The position numbers and the translations under genes were made by a program. Source: Bradyrhizobium aeschynomenes (GTDB lineage: Bacteria > Pseudomonadota > Alphaproteobacteria > Rhizobiales > Xanthobacteraceae). Taken from it: DNA of 64,000 nt. A model generated the notes under the pieces. That model saw only the letters and a list, made by a program, of their open reading frames with translations. It was not told where the DNA came from and did no database searches. Location of the stretch: NCBI RefSeq assembly GCF_013178945.1, contig NZ_JABFDM010000007.1, positions 248,001 to 312,000 of the forward strand, given 5' to 3'. Numbering within the stretch: position 1 is the first letter of the stretch; each line of letters begins with the position of its first letter. Below are positions 27,639 to 36,263 of this stretch, one piece after another.

Positions 27639-28555
27639 GTGTCGCCGTGATCACTGCGAATCCCACGCCTGAATTCCGCGCTGGAGGGACCGACTTCAGC
27701 GAACGCCGTCGCAGCGGCGTGTCGCAGGGAATGCCGATCGACATCTCGAATACCGGCGACAAGACGATCACCTGGGGCGCCGACGGCGCCGTTCAGATCG
27801 GCGCGCTGACCACCATCGCCACGATCGCGACCGACGCACGCATCGCCGCCGCTTATCCCGGCATTGCGGTGAGCGCACAAGGGCTCGCCACGCCACAGGT
27901 GCGCCATGTTGCAACGCTCGGCGGCAATCTCGCGCAGCGTTCACGCTGCTGGTACTTCCGCCGGGCCGACATCGATTGCTTGAAGAAAAGCGGTAGCACC
28001 TGCCCTGCCCGGACTGGCAATCATCTCTATGGCGTTGCCTTCGATCTCGGCGACTGCGTCGCGCTCCACCCGTCGACCATGGCAGCGGCTCTGCTCGCTT
28101 ATGATGCGAAGATCACCACGGACCGGCGCAGCCGGCTGACGATCGCCGAACTGCTCGGTGACGGCTCCGTCGCGAATGCCGATCATACGCTCGCTGCAGG
28201 CGAGATGATCGAGAGCATTGCGCTTCCTGCTCCGCTTGAGGGCGAGCGTGCTTCCTACAAACGGGCGATCAGCCGGACGCATGCGGAATGGCCGCTGGTA
28301 GAACTCTGTGCCCGCATTGTGATCGCCGGCGGCAGGTTCCAGCTTGTACGTCTTGCTGCGGGCGGTGTGGCGCCAGTGCCACTTCGACTCGCGGCGGTAG
28401 AGGTCCAGCTCGCAGGCAAGGTTGCTGATGCGGCGTCGATTGCGGAAGCGGCCAAATCGGCAAGCTCGGGTGCCAAGCCATTGCCGATGACGGCTTACAA
28501 GCTGGATCTTCTGCAAGGGCTGGTGCGCGATGTGCTGGAGCGGCTCTCGATTTAG
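27635..28555 (+). CDS. FAD/4Fe-4S subunit of the molybdenum hydroxylase (PaoB/YagS-like)
   Basis: 306 residues, CO-dehydrogenase flavoprotein family. FAD is held by the N-terminal AGGTDF loop and the central TLGGNLAQRSR. Four cysteines, C105 (RCWYF), C115, C123 and C141, lie in the insertion that in E. coli PaoB binds a 4Fe-4S cluster, so this subunit probably carries both cofactors. The C-terminal domain (YKRAISRTHAEWPLVE) is normal. It starts inside the stop of the fused subunit (ATGA overlap), and the two proteins form the enzyme. No XdhC-type maturation factor is next to it. Confidence 0.88.
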   Translation: MSVAVITANPTPEFRAGGTDFSERRRSGVSQGMPIDISNTGDKTITWGADGAVQIGALTTIATIATDARIAAAYPGIAVSAQGLATPQVRHVATLGGNLAQRSRCWYFRRADIDCLKKSGSTCPARTGNHLYGVAFDLGDCVALHPSTMAAALLAYDAKITTDRRSRLTIAELLGDGSVANADHTLAAGEMIESIALPAPLEGERASYKRAISRTHAEWPLVELCARIVIAGGRFQLVRLAAGGVAPVPLRLAAVEVQLAGKVADAASIAEAAKSASSGAKPLPMTAYKLDLLQGLVRDVLERLSI

Positions 28556-28807
28556 CTGGTCGCGGATGTGAGGAAGACGTCGAGACCGGCCTTGCTCGTG
28601 GTAGGCGCGCGGCGGGCGTCGCCGCCGGGCGCGGTGAACCGACATTTGGCAACGCCGGCCAGCCCGTGCTGCCTTTGCGGCGGCTTAGGCCTCGCTGTCC
28701 ACGATTTCTCAAGATCAGCGAAGCGCGCGGCGTCTTCGAGATGGTGGCGGCGCGCGAAACCGCGCTGCCGCGAACAGACGATATCCTTGGACTTACTCCT
28801 CATCCAT

Positions 28808-29085
28808 ACCGAGCAGGGCGATGTCGCTCGCGCTGTAACCGAGGCCGCCGCTCTGGTGTCGCCGTCTGCCGAACACCCAGCCAAGAGCCATAGGGCGATG
28901 GAGCCGCACGCCTCGGTGGCAGTCTGGCGGGATGGGCAGCTATCCTTGCAAGGATCCTATCACTCGCCGGTCGTCACGAGGGACCATCTCGCAACCGTGA
29001 TGAGGCTGAAGCCTTCGTGCGGATCCTGTCGCCATTCGTCGGCGGCGGGTTCGGCGGCAAACTGGGGGATGGGTGGAAACGAGAA
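28808..29085 (+). pseudogene. Fragment of a second molybdopterin dehydrogenase subunit
   Basis: TEQGDVARAVTEAA followed by HRAMEPHASVAVWRDGQLSL is the N-terminal part of the molybdopterin-binding domain seen in xanthine dehydrogenases. The frame then shifts, and DEAEAFVRILSPFVGGGFGGK continues in another frame from about 29000. The remainder of the gene is missing. The fragment is less like the intact subunit upstream than like xdh proteins, so it is a separate broken gene rather than a recent duplicate. The 28556-28807 gap before it holds no recognisable gene. Confidence 0.65.
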
Positions 29086-29193
29086 TACAAATCTCGATCT
29101 TAGGGTGCCCTTGAGCATCCGAATCCGCTAGTCGTCAGCAGATGCGCCAGGATTCTCCTCCCGGCGGCCTCAATCACACGCGAGCCGACTTCT

Positions 29194-32100
29194 TTGCCCT
29201 CAGTTCTTCGTACTCCCCGCAGTTCGCCACAGCGGAAGACGACCTCACCAAAACCGTCCACCACACCGAAGAGACCGGTTCCGCGCAAGACGATATCAGC
29301 TGCGCCAAAGAAGGTGGCGGTCGCGAAGCCTGCCGTGTCATCCACGTCGCCTCTGGGGCTGCTGGCGATGCACTTGGTGGCACAGTGGCAAGCGGCTGGT
29401 CGAAGCGGACTTGTGTTTCTTGCCGAGAACGAGCGCCGAGCCGAGCGGTTGGCATCCATCATTCAGCTTCTCGAGCCGGCCTGTGAAGTGCTCGTCTATC
29501 CCCGACTGAACACCTTGCCGTTCGATCTGCTCGAGCCGTCGCGGGACATCGCGGGCAGGCGAAGTTCGGTGTTGAGGCGCTTGGCACTCATGAAGAAGCC
29601 GGTCCTGTTGATCACCACCGTGGAAGCGCTCATGGAGCGTCTGCCGCGACCGGCGGAGTGGTCGGGAATAGGCATGCTGCTACGGCCCGGGGAAATCTAC
29701 TCCGAGCAGAATTTCGAGGCTCGCTTTGCTGCGCTCGGATATGACCTGAACGACAGCCCGGATTATCCGGGTGGTGTGCTGTTTCACGGCAACACGTTCG
29801 AGATCTTTCCGGCCGGTGGGCGCGGCCCGTTCAGGGTCGAGCATTCAGGAGGGAGAATCAGGCGGATTGCCGCGTTCAATCCGTTGGATCAGGAGGTGAT
29901 CTCCGAGTTGAAGGAGCTCCAGATCGATCCGATGTCCGAACGGGCGGCGTTCAAGCAGCGAGCCCGGAACAAATCCAATATGTTCGAGTATTGCGCGCGG
30001 GCCAAGTGGATCGCCGATGCGGATGTGCCCAAGCATGCGGACACGTGGCTGGGCACGATCGAGGATGCGGCTCCGCGCGCTGAGCGTGATCGTGCCTATG
30101 TAAGCCGGCGCGAATGGGACCTGGCGTTGAAGAGGATCGCTCTGCTGACGCCGACGGGGCCATACCAAGGGACGCCGGAGTTCTTCAAGGAGGCCGCGCC
30201 TCGAAAGGCGCTGCGCGCCTTCATCGAGGACGTCCGGCACGGTGATGCGCGGATCGTGTTTGCCGCCGCGGTCGAAGCGGATCTGCGGCTCATGGCCGGG
30301 ATGAGCGGCGTCAAAGCCGACCGTGCTGCGGACTGGGCGCAGGCCACCGCGAGGGGCCGGCGGGAAGCCTCCTTGCTGGCCGGATTCGACGCCGGCTTCG
30401 TCATTCCCGGGCGCAAGCCGATTGTCGTCATCACCGCGTCCGACGTTCTCGGCAGCAGGGCGCATCAGCCGCAGCCGGCGAACTGGGCCTGGTCACCGGG
30501 CTTCGAAACCGTCGATCTGCCCGACCTGGGCTCGGTGGTCGTTCATCTGCAACGTGGACTCGCCCGGCTCGGCGGATTGCGGTCGATGGGCGCAGCCGGT
30601 GTCTCCGCGCGTGAGATGGTTCGGCTGGTCTTCGCCGGGAATGACGCAGTCCTCGTGCCCCTTGCCGAACTGGCCCTGACCTGGCCGTACGCCAGCGAGC
30701 TTGGCGACACCTCGCTCGACAAGGCCGATGGCAGCTCATGGCGGCCACGGCGGGCCGCTGCCGAGACCGAGATTCATGTGGTCGCCAAGGAGCTCGCCAA
30801 GCAGATGAGCCAGCGCCGGCGGCGGCCCGCGCCGAAGCTGGTGCCGCGGCCTGCGAGCTATGAGAAATTCGTCGCACGGTTTCCATATTTCACGACCGTG
30901 GATCAGGCCAAGGCCATCCGAGAGGTTCTGGACGACCTCGCATCGGGGCATCCGATGGATCGGATTGTCTGTGGCGATGTTGGCTTCGGCAAGACAGAGG
31001 TCGCGTTGCGCGCCGCTGCCGCCACCGTTCTCGCCGGAAAGCAGGTCGCGGTCGTCGTCCCGACGACCGTGTTGGCTCGGCAGCATGTCGAGACATTCCG
31101 CAAGCGCTTCGCGACGCTCGGCATCGAGGTCGGCAATCTCTCGCGGGTTGCGGCGACAGCCGAGGCGCGCAGCATGCGAGAGCGACTGAAAAGTGGTGAG
31201 CTCAAGGTCGTGGTCGGGACGCTGGCGTTGGTCTCGAAAGAGGTCAAGTTCGCGGATCTGGGACTGGTCATCATCGACGAAGAGCAGCATTTCGGGGCAG
31301 CCGACAAGGCCTTGCTCTCGAGCCTCAATAGGAACGGTCACCGGCTCTGGATGAGTGCGACGCCCATCCCGCGTACACTTGCGGCCGGCTTGACAGGCTT
31401 GCGGGACCTCAGCGTCATCGCAACGCCGCCGGTTCATCGGGTACCGGTCGTCACCAAAGTGGCCCCGCTCTCGGACATCGCTATCGCGGCGGCCCTGGTC
31501 CGCGAGCATCGACGCAACGGCCAGAGCTTCGTGGTCTGTCCGAGGATTCAGGATCTGGATCCCATGCTCGCTCGGATCCACACCTTGGCCCCCGAACTGC
31601 AGATCATTGCGCTTCACGGCAAGCTGTCTGCCGACGAGATCGAAGAAAGACTAATGGCCTTCGTCGAGGGCAGGGCTGACGTCTTGCTCGCGACGAACAT
31701 CGTCGAGAGCGGCCTCGATATCCCACGAGCCAACACCATCGTCGTATGCTGGCCGGAGAAATTTGGCCTCGCACAATTGCATCAACTCCGTGGGCGTGTG
31801 GGCCGTGGCGGCATCCGAGCATTTGCTCATTTCTTGACGGAAGGGGGCTCAGAGCGGTCAGAGAAGCGCCTGTCTGTTCTCGAGGAGCTGAACCGCCCGG
31901 GCGCAGGTTTTGCAATCAGCGCGCGCGATCTCGATCTCCGAGGTGGCGGTGACATGCTCTCGAATCGTCAGTCCGGTCACGTGCAGGTGTTTGGTCCGAC
32001 GCTCTACGCCCATCTGTTGAACCTGGCTCTCGAGGGTGATCGAGACGCCATGTCCGCTCTTTGGATTCCGGAGCTGAACCTGCCGATCGCCGAGCTTCTG

Positions 32101-32463
32101 CCCGCAGACTATGTTCAGTCAGAAGCAGTCAGGCTTGAGATCTACGCTCGCGCCGCCCGGTGCCGGACCCAAGATGAGCTGGAAGACCTCGAGGACGAAA
32201 CGCTGCGTCGCTTTGGCGCGCTGCCTTCCGAGGCCATTAATTTTTTCGCAATCGCCAGGCTCAGGATGATCTGCAGAGAGCGCGGGATCATGCGTCTCGA
32301 CGTCGGACCAGACGCGATTGCGGCAACGCTGCTGCCGGGACGGACCCGCAGGTCGTGCTCAGCGCTGCTGCAGCGCGATGGCAATCGGATCATTTATGTC
32401 GGGCGCAGCAACGAGCCGGTCTTGCAAAGAGTTGAACAGTTCATCGATCTTCTGGACGATTAG
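29194..32463 (+). CDS. Mfd-like SF2 DNA translocase (second transcription-repair coupling factor type)
   Basis: 1089 residues with the architecture of Mfd. A UvrB-like N-terminal part has VYPRLNTLPFDLLEPS and GYDLNDSPDYPG. A divergent RNA-polymerase-interacting region reads LGSVVVHLQRGLARLGGL. The translocase has Walker A GDVGFGKT (594-601), the DEEQ box (695-698), SATPIPRTLAAGL, the motif-V segment ATNIVESGLDIPRANT and QLRGRVGRGGIRAFA, followed by a TRCF-type C-terminal domain. The first 50 residues are a Ser/Thr/Pro/Lys-rich tail absent from housekeeping Mfd. The start is uncertain: TTG 29194 has no good ribosome site, and GTG codons lie about 40 codons inside. It may couple repair or displace polymerase; a normal mfd is presumed elsewhere. 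Confidence 0.82.
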   Translation: MPSVLRTPRSSPQRKTTSPKPSTTPKRPVPRKTISAAPKKVAVAKPAVSSTSPLGLLAMHLVAQWQAAGRSGLVFLAENERRAERLASIIQLLEPACEVLVYPRLNTLPFDLLEPSRDIAGRRSSVLRRLALMKKPVLLITTVEALMERLPRPAEWSGIGMLLRPGEIYSEQNFEARFAALGYDLNDSPDYPGGVLFHGNTFEIFPAGGRGPFRVEHSGGRIRRIAAFNPLDQEVISELKELQIDPMSERAAFKQRARNKSNMFEYCARAKWIADADVPKHADTWLGTIEDAAPRAERDRAYVSRREWDLALKRIALLTPTGPYQGTPEFFKEAAPRKALRAFIEDVRHGDARIVFAAAVEADLRLMAGMSGVKADRAADWAQATARGRREASLLAGFDAGFVIPGRKPIVVITASDVLGSRAHQPQPANWAWSPGFETVDLPDLGSVVVHLQRGLARLGGLRSMGAAGVSAREMVRLVFAGNDAVLVPLAELALTWPYASELGDTSLDKADGSSWRPRRAAAETEIHVVAKELAKQMSQRRRRPAPKLVPRPASYEKFVARFPYFTTVDQAKAIREVLDDLASGHPMDRIVCGDVGFGKTEVALRAAAATVLAGKQVAVVVPTTVLARQHVETFRKRFATLGIEVGNLSRVAATAEARSMRERLKSGELKVVVGTLALVSKEVKFADLGLVIIDEEQHFGAADKALLSSLNRNGHRLWMSATPIPRTLAAGLTGLRDLSVIATPPVHRVPVVTKVAPLSDIAIAAALVREHRRNGQSFVVCPRIQDLDPMLARIHTLAPELQIIALHGKLSADEIEERLMAFVEGRADVLLATNIVESGLDIPRANTIVVCWPEKFGLAQLHQLRGRVGRGGIRAFAHFLTEGGSERSEKRLSVLEELNRPGAGFAISARDLDLRGGGDMLSNRQSGHVQVFGPTLYAHLLNLALEGDRDAMSALWIPELNLPIAELLPADYVQSEAVRLEIYARAARCRTQDELEDLEDETLRRFGALPSEAINFFAIARLRMICRERGIMRLDVGPDAIAATLLPGRTRRSCSALLQRDGNRIIYVGRSNEPVLQRVEQFIDLLDD

Positions 32464-32649
32464 CGACAGACACGTCGTGACCTGCTGGTTCTCGGCATTG
32501 TGACGTCGCGAGCTCGACACGCTCGCACGGTAGCCTGCAAGCAGATCTTCACGAGGCTGATCTTGCAGAGTGTGTCGCCATCTCTCTCCGGGACAATTGC
32601 TTGGCCAATCGAGTTTGAGGTCGCCAGGTCGATCCTCTCGTCACCAGGT

Positions 32650-33124
32650 GGCAGGATTTGCTCTTGCCGGTCGTGGCTCAGGTTTCACGGTCGACGCCCT
32701 CGGTACAGGAAGATCTGATCTCTTTCTGGCGGGCGCCTACCTTCAACTCATCCACGGACCCGCTTACCGGCACCTCGATTTTCGCCCTGAGCTATGCCGC
32801 GAACGAGTGACGGACGATCGAACCGAATAGGACTTCGGGCCGGCTTGTCTCTGGGTGAGGCGGATGGCGTGCTCAGCTGGCGCGGCCGCATCGCCTGGGC
32901 TCATAAATTCAACCTCGAGCGCAGCATTGCTGCAGCTTTCCAATCACTGCCCGGGGCGAGCTTTACGATCAACGGCGCGGCCGGCGCCGAACGCTGCATT
33001 GACGACGCTGGGTCTCGAACGACAGTGGCGTAACGGCTGGTCCGCGGCTGCGACCCTCGACGGCGAGTTCTCGAGCACCACACGTTCCTATTCCGGTAGA
33101 GCCTCTATTCGCCATATCTGGTGA
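32650..33124 (+). pseudogene. Autotransporter beta-barrel remnant
   Basis: Pieces of the C-terminal translocator domain of an autotransporter are spread over several frames. They are AGFALAGRGSGFTVDALGTG, then LTGTSIFALSYAANE, then WRGRIAWAHKFNLERSIAAAF with LPGASFTINGA, and finally WRNGWSAAATLDGEFS with an end like RASIRHIW. At least two frameshifts and an early stop separate them, and the passenger domain is missing. The gene is dead. Confidence 0.6.
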
Positions 33125-33433
33125 CCGAGGTGGAGCAGGCGACGAAGGGCTGAGCCGCCATCAGCACCGGCAAGATCATCGGCATCAGCGAAAGCAGATG
33201 TTGCGGTCTCCGGAACCACACGGCTCTTCAAAAGACGATGGTGCTTGGCTTCGCTCCAAACCAAGATCAGGCGCTTGAGCTGTTCCGACGCCGTCAGCGT
33301 CCTCGGTGTTGTGAAGCGCGCTGAAGGTTTTCCGCCGCGAAGAGCTCGTTAAGAGCAAGAGTGCAGGCTGGGTTGGCCGTGACGGGTTCGAAGTGGCGAG
33401 AGAGTTCCGCTGCGCCCGTCGCGGAGATCTGCG
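33125..33433. other. Gap before ardC
   Basis: No gene, repeat or RNA is recognised in these 309 bases. GGAG at about 33421 serves ardC. Confidence 0.4.
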
Positions 33434-34390
33434 ATGCAGGGACGGAGAGTTGGAGCGCGCGCCGGCGAGAGCCGGGCGAGCCTCTATGAGGAGATCACGA
33501 GCAAGATCATCGCTGAGTTGGAGGCTGGCCGGGTGCCGTGGGTTCGGCCTTGGGGGACGCAAGCAGCAAAGGCTCAGCTCGCTTTGCCGCGCAATGGGGC
33601 CACGGGCCGGCCGTACTCGGGGATCAACGTGTTGATCCTCTGGGGGGCTGTCATCGAGCGCGGATTGACGGGCCAGAGCTGGTTGACCTTACGGCAAGCG
33701 CTTTCGCTCGGCGGCCATGTCCGCAAGGGCGAGCGCGGCGTTTCCGTCGTCTATGCCGACCGCTTTGTGCCGTCGGATGAACGGCAGCGTGCCAGCGCAG
33801 TCGGCGAGGAGGCGCAAGCCATTCCGTTCCTGAAGCGGTTCACCGTCTTCAACACCGGCCAATGCGATGGTCTGCCAGATGATATCGCGACTGTGGCACC
33901 GCTTCTGCCGCCGGGTAGGATCGAGCCGTTGGTCGAGACGCTGATTGCCAACAGTGGCGTCGACTTCCGGATCGGAGGTGATCGTGCGTTCTATGCACCA
34001 GCCGAAGATTTCGTGCAGGTGCCGCCGCCGGCTGTGTTCTTCGAGCCAATCAACTGGCATCGCACGGCCTTGCATGAACTTGCCCATGCGAGTGGTCATG
34101 CCTCGCGGTTGAATCGGGATCTCACGGGCCGGTTCGGCAGCCGCAAATATGCCTTTGAGGAGCTGATCGCCGAGATCGCGGCGGCGTTCAGCTGCGCGGC
34201 GCTCGGCATCGTGCCGACCGTGCGCCATGCCGACTATCTCGGCTGTTGGCTCGACGTTCTGCGCGAGGACAATCGCGCCATTGTCCGGGCGGCAAGCCAA
34301 GCCAGCCGCGTGGCCGACTATCTCCTCGGCCTGGTACCCAATGCGACTTGCTTCCCTCAGCCGGACGCTCCGGATCATGCCCCCGCGTGA
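33434..34390 (+). CDS. ardC: ArdC-like antirestriction/zincin protein
   Basis: 318 residues. The N-terminal domain (SLYEEITSKIIAELEAGRVPWVRPW, then PYSGINVLILW) is the ArdC single-strand DNA-binding domain. The C-terminal part is a zincin metallopeptidase-like domain with HELAH at residues 214-218 and the downstream acidic segment FEELIAEIAAAF. ArdC proteins are carried by conjugative plasmids and integrative elements and protect incoming DNA from restriction. Its neighbours (parB-like, trbI remnant, DUF2274) support origin in a conjugative element. The ATG has GGAG about ten bases upstream. Confidence 0.88.
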   Translation: MQGRRVGARAGESRASLYEEITSKIIAELEAGRVPWVRPWGTQAAKAQLALPRNGATGRPYSGINVLILWGAVIERGLTGQSWLTLRQALSLGGHVRKGERGVSVVYADRFVPSDERQRASAVGEEAQAIPFLKRFTVFNTGQCDGLPDDIATVAPLLPPGRIEPLVETLIANSGVDFRIGGDRAFYAPAEDFVQVPPPAVFFEPINWHRTALHELAHASGHASRLNRDLTGRFGSRKYAFEELIAEIAAAFSCAALGIVPTVRHADYLGCWLDVLREDNRAIVRAASQASRVADYLLGLVPNATCFPQPDAPDHAPA

Positions 34391-34503
34391 GCTCTCGGTT
34401 TGGCGACAGTGCAGAGAGAGAGAGAGAGGGCGAGGGGCGCTTTGCGGCGGGTTGAAGGCCTGAGAGAGAGGCTCCGGGCCAGCCCGTTGTGGAGAATCAA
34501 GAC
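34391..34503. repeat. Short GA-rich tract between ardC and parB
   Basis: A run of alternating G and A (seven or more GA units around 34409-34427), and a second short one near 34460, lies in the leader of the parB-like gene. It is a simple repeat of unknown role that might change length by slippage. Confidence 0.5.
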
Positions 34504-35360
34504 ATGACCAAGGCCCCTCACAAGATCACGCTGTCGCCGTCGCGCGACATTCCTTTCAACAAGCTCGTCCTGAGCCAATCCAACGTTCGCCGGATCAAGG
34601 GTGGCGTTTCAATCGAGGAGTTGGCGGAGAGTATTGCCGAGCGAACGCTGCTGCAGAGCTTGAATGTCCGCGCCTTGCTCGATGATGACGGCAGGGAGAC
34701 TGGGATGTTCGAAGTGCCCGCGGGCGGCAGGCGCTACCGGGCGCTCGAGCTGCTGGTGAAGCAGAAGCGGATGGCCAAGACGCAAGCCGTGCCTTGCGTG
34801 GTTCGCGACTCCGGCTCGGCTGTGGATGACTCGTTTGCCGAAAATGACCAGCGTGTCGGTCTGCATCCCCTGGATCAATTTCGCGCGTTCAAGGCGTTGC
34901 GCGACAGCGGCATGAGCGAGGAGGAGATCGCCGCGCGACATTTCGTGGCGGTTGCGGTCGTCAAGCAGCGCTTGCGGTTGGCCGCTGTCTCCCAAGCGCT
35001 GCTCGATGTCTACGCCGCTGATGGGATGACACTCGAGCAGCTGATGGCCTTCACGGTCACGACCGATCATGCACGCCAGCAGGAGGTCTGGGACCAGGTC
35101 AGCCGCTCTGGTTGCGATGCGCCGTACCAGATTCGCCGTCAGCTGACGGAGCGGACGGTTCGGGCTTTCGATCGCAGGGTCCTCTTCGTGAAGCTCGCCT
35201 CCTATGAGGCCGCAGGAGGTGTGGTGCTGCGGGATCTGTTCGAGGCCGATGACGGCGGCTGGCTGCAGGATGCCGCGCTGCTCGATCGCCTCGTGACGGA
35301 GAAGCTGCAATCAGAGGCCGAGCGGATCGGCACCGAGGGCTGGAAGTGGATCGCGGCCGC
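34504..35360 (+). pseudogene. ParB-like nuclease/partition protein, 3' end lost
   Basis: The first 285 or so residues are a good ParB-type protein. IPFNKLVLSQSNVRR is the N-terminal box, EVPAGGRRYRALELL is the C(E)/GxRRxxA motif, and the HTH is in MSEEEIAARHFVAVAVVKQRLRLAAVS. The family usually continues for several hundred residues. Here homology stops at EGWKWIAAA (about 35358), where the sequence becomes the 3' end of trbI in another frame. The original frame remains open to 36033 by chance and would join it to the DUF2274 protein, giving a 509-residue hybrid if translated. The start ATG 34504 follows GGAG; GTG 34489 is an alternative. Confidence 0.75.
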
Positions 35361-35794
35361 AGGGAGCACGGCTGATCGGGACATACGACAGCCAGGTGAC
35401 GGCCGGGCAATCGCGCGTGCTCCTGGTCTGGACCAGGCTGATCATGCCCAATGGCCGTTCGATCGTTCTGGAACGGCAGCCGGGCGCCGACGCTGCCGGC
35501 TATTCAGGTCTCTCAGACGAGGTCGACAATCATGTCAGGCAGCTTTTTGGCGCAGCGCTTCTGTCGACGCTGCTGTCGATGGGGAGCGAGGTCAACGCCG
35601 GCACGAACCAGAATACGAACAACACAGCGATCATCCAGGCGCTCCGCCAGGGCTTCGGCAACGCCATGAGCCGCACAGGTCAGCAGCTCGTCGGCCAGCA
35701 GATGAACATTCAGCCGACTCTGACGGTGAGGCCGGGCTTTCCGGTCCGCGTGATCGTCAATCGCGACCTCGTGCTCGAGCCGTATCAGGGGTAG
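35360..35794 (+). pseudogene. trbI: 3' remnant of conjugal transfer gene trbI
   Basis: In the frame beginning at 35360 the DNA reads QGARLIGTYDSQ, VTAGQSRVLLVWTRLIMPNG and RSIVLERQPGADAAGYSGL. It then continues with LFGAALLSTLLSMGSE and a C-terminal PGFPVRVIVNRDLVLEPYQ. This is the periplasmic C-terminal domain of TrbI/VirB10, a core component of type IV secretion for conjugation. The N-terminal and membrane parts are missing, removed by the deletion that joins it to the parB-like gene. It is followed after five bases by the DUF2274 gene, as in intact trb operons. Confidence 0.8.
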
Positions 35795-35799
35795 CAGTC

Positions 35800-36033
35800 A
35801 TGGCGAAGCTGAAGATTTCGGAACTTCCCGACGAGAAGCCCGTCAAGATCACGGTCGAACTGTCAGCCAGCGTGTTTCGCGATCTGCAGGCCTATGCCGC
35901 GGCTGTTGGCCGCCATTCGGATCAGCCGGCCAACGATCTTGGTCGGCTCGCCTCGGCAATGGTGGCACGCTTCATGGCGACTGATCGAGCGTTTGCCAAG
36001 TCGAAGCGGACATCAGTCCCCAAGGCCAAATGA
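35800..36033 (+). CDS. DUF2274 family protein
   Basis: 77 residues: MAKLKISELPDEKPVKITVELSA, then VFRDLQAYAAAVGRHSDQ and LGRLASAMVARFMATDRAF. This short basic protein is regularly encoded directly after trbI in integrative conjugative elements of alphaproteobacteria. It looks intact, but its operon is gone and only the parB/trbI fusion lies upstream, so expression is doubtful. Confidence 0.78.
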   Translation: MAKLKISELPDEKPVKITVELSASVFRDLQAYAAAVGRHSDQPANDLGRLASAMVARFMATDRAFAKSKRTSVPKAK

Positions 36034-36263
36034 CCCGCAGCCGCGGTCGCCTGCTCGCCGAAGCAAAGTGGAACGGCCGGCGCTCAGCCTCAGAGGTGGG
36101 CTGGGTTCGTTGAGCAACAGCAAGGCTCAACTCCGAGCTGCATCGCGGCACGATGTGGGTTCCAAGAAGGAATCCTGTCCCAGTTGACGGTTGAAGCTTG
36201 TGCACGTGACCGCGGCATGGTTGTTTGGGCTGAAATATTTCTATGGATTGCTGTTGCCGCGTT

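Noticed and set aside
34489..36033. A single 514-codon gene spanning parB, trbI and DUF2274
   Set aside because: The middle third is trbI read out of frame, so the open frame reflects a deletion junction and lack of stops in GC-rich DNA.
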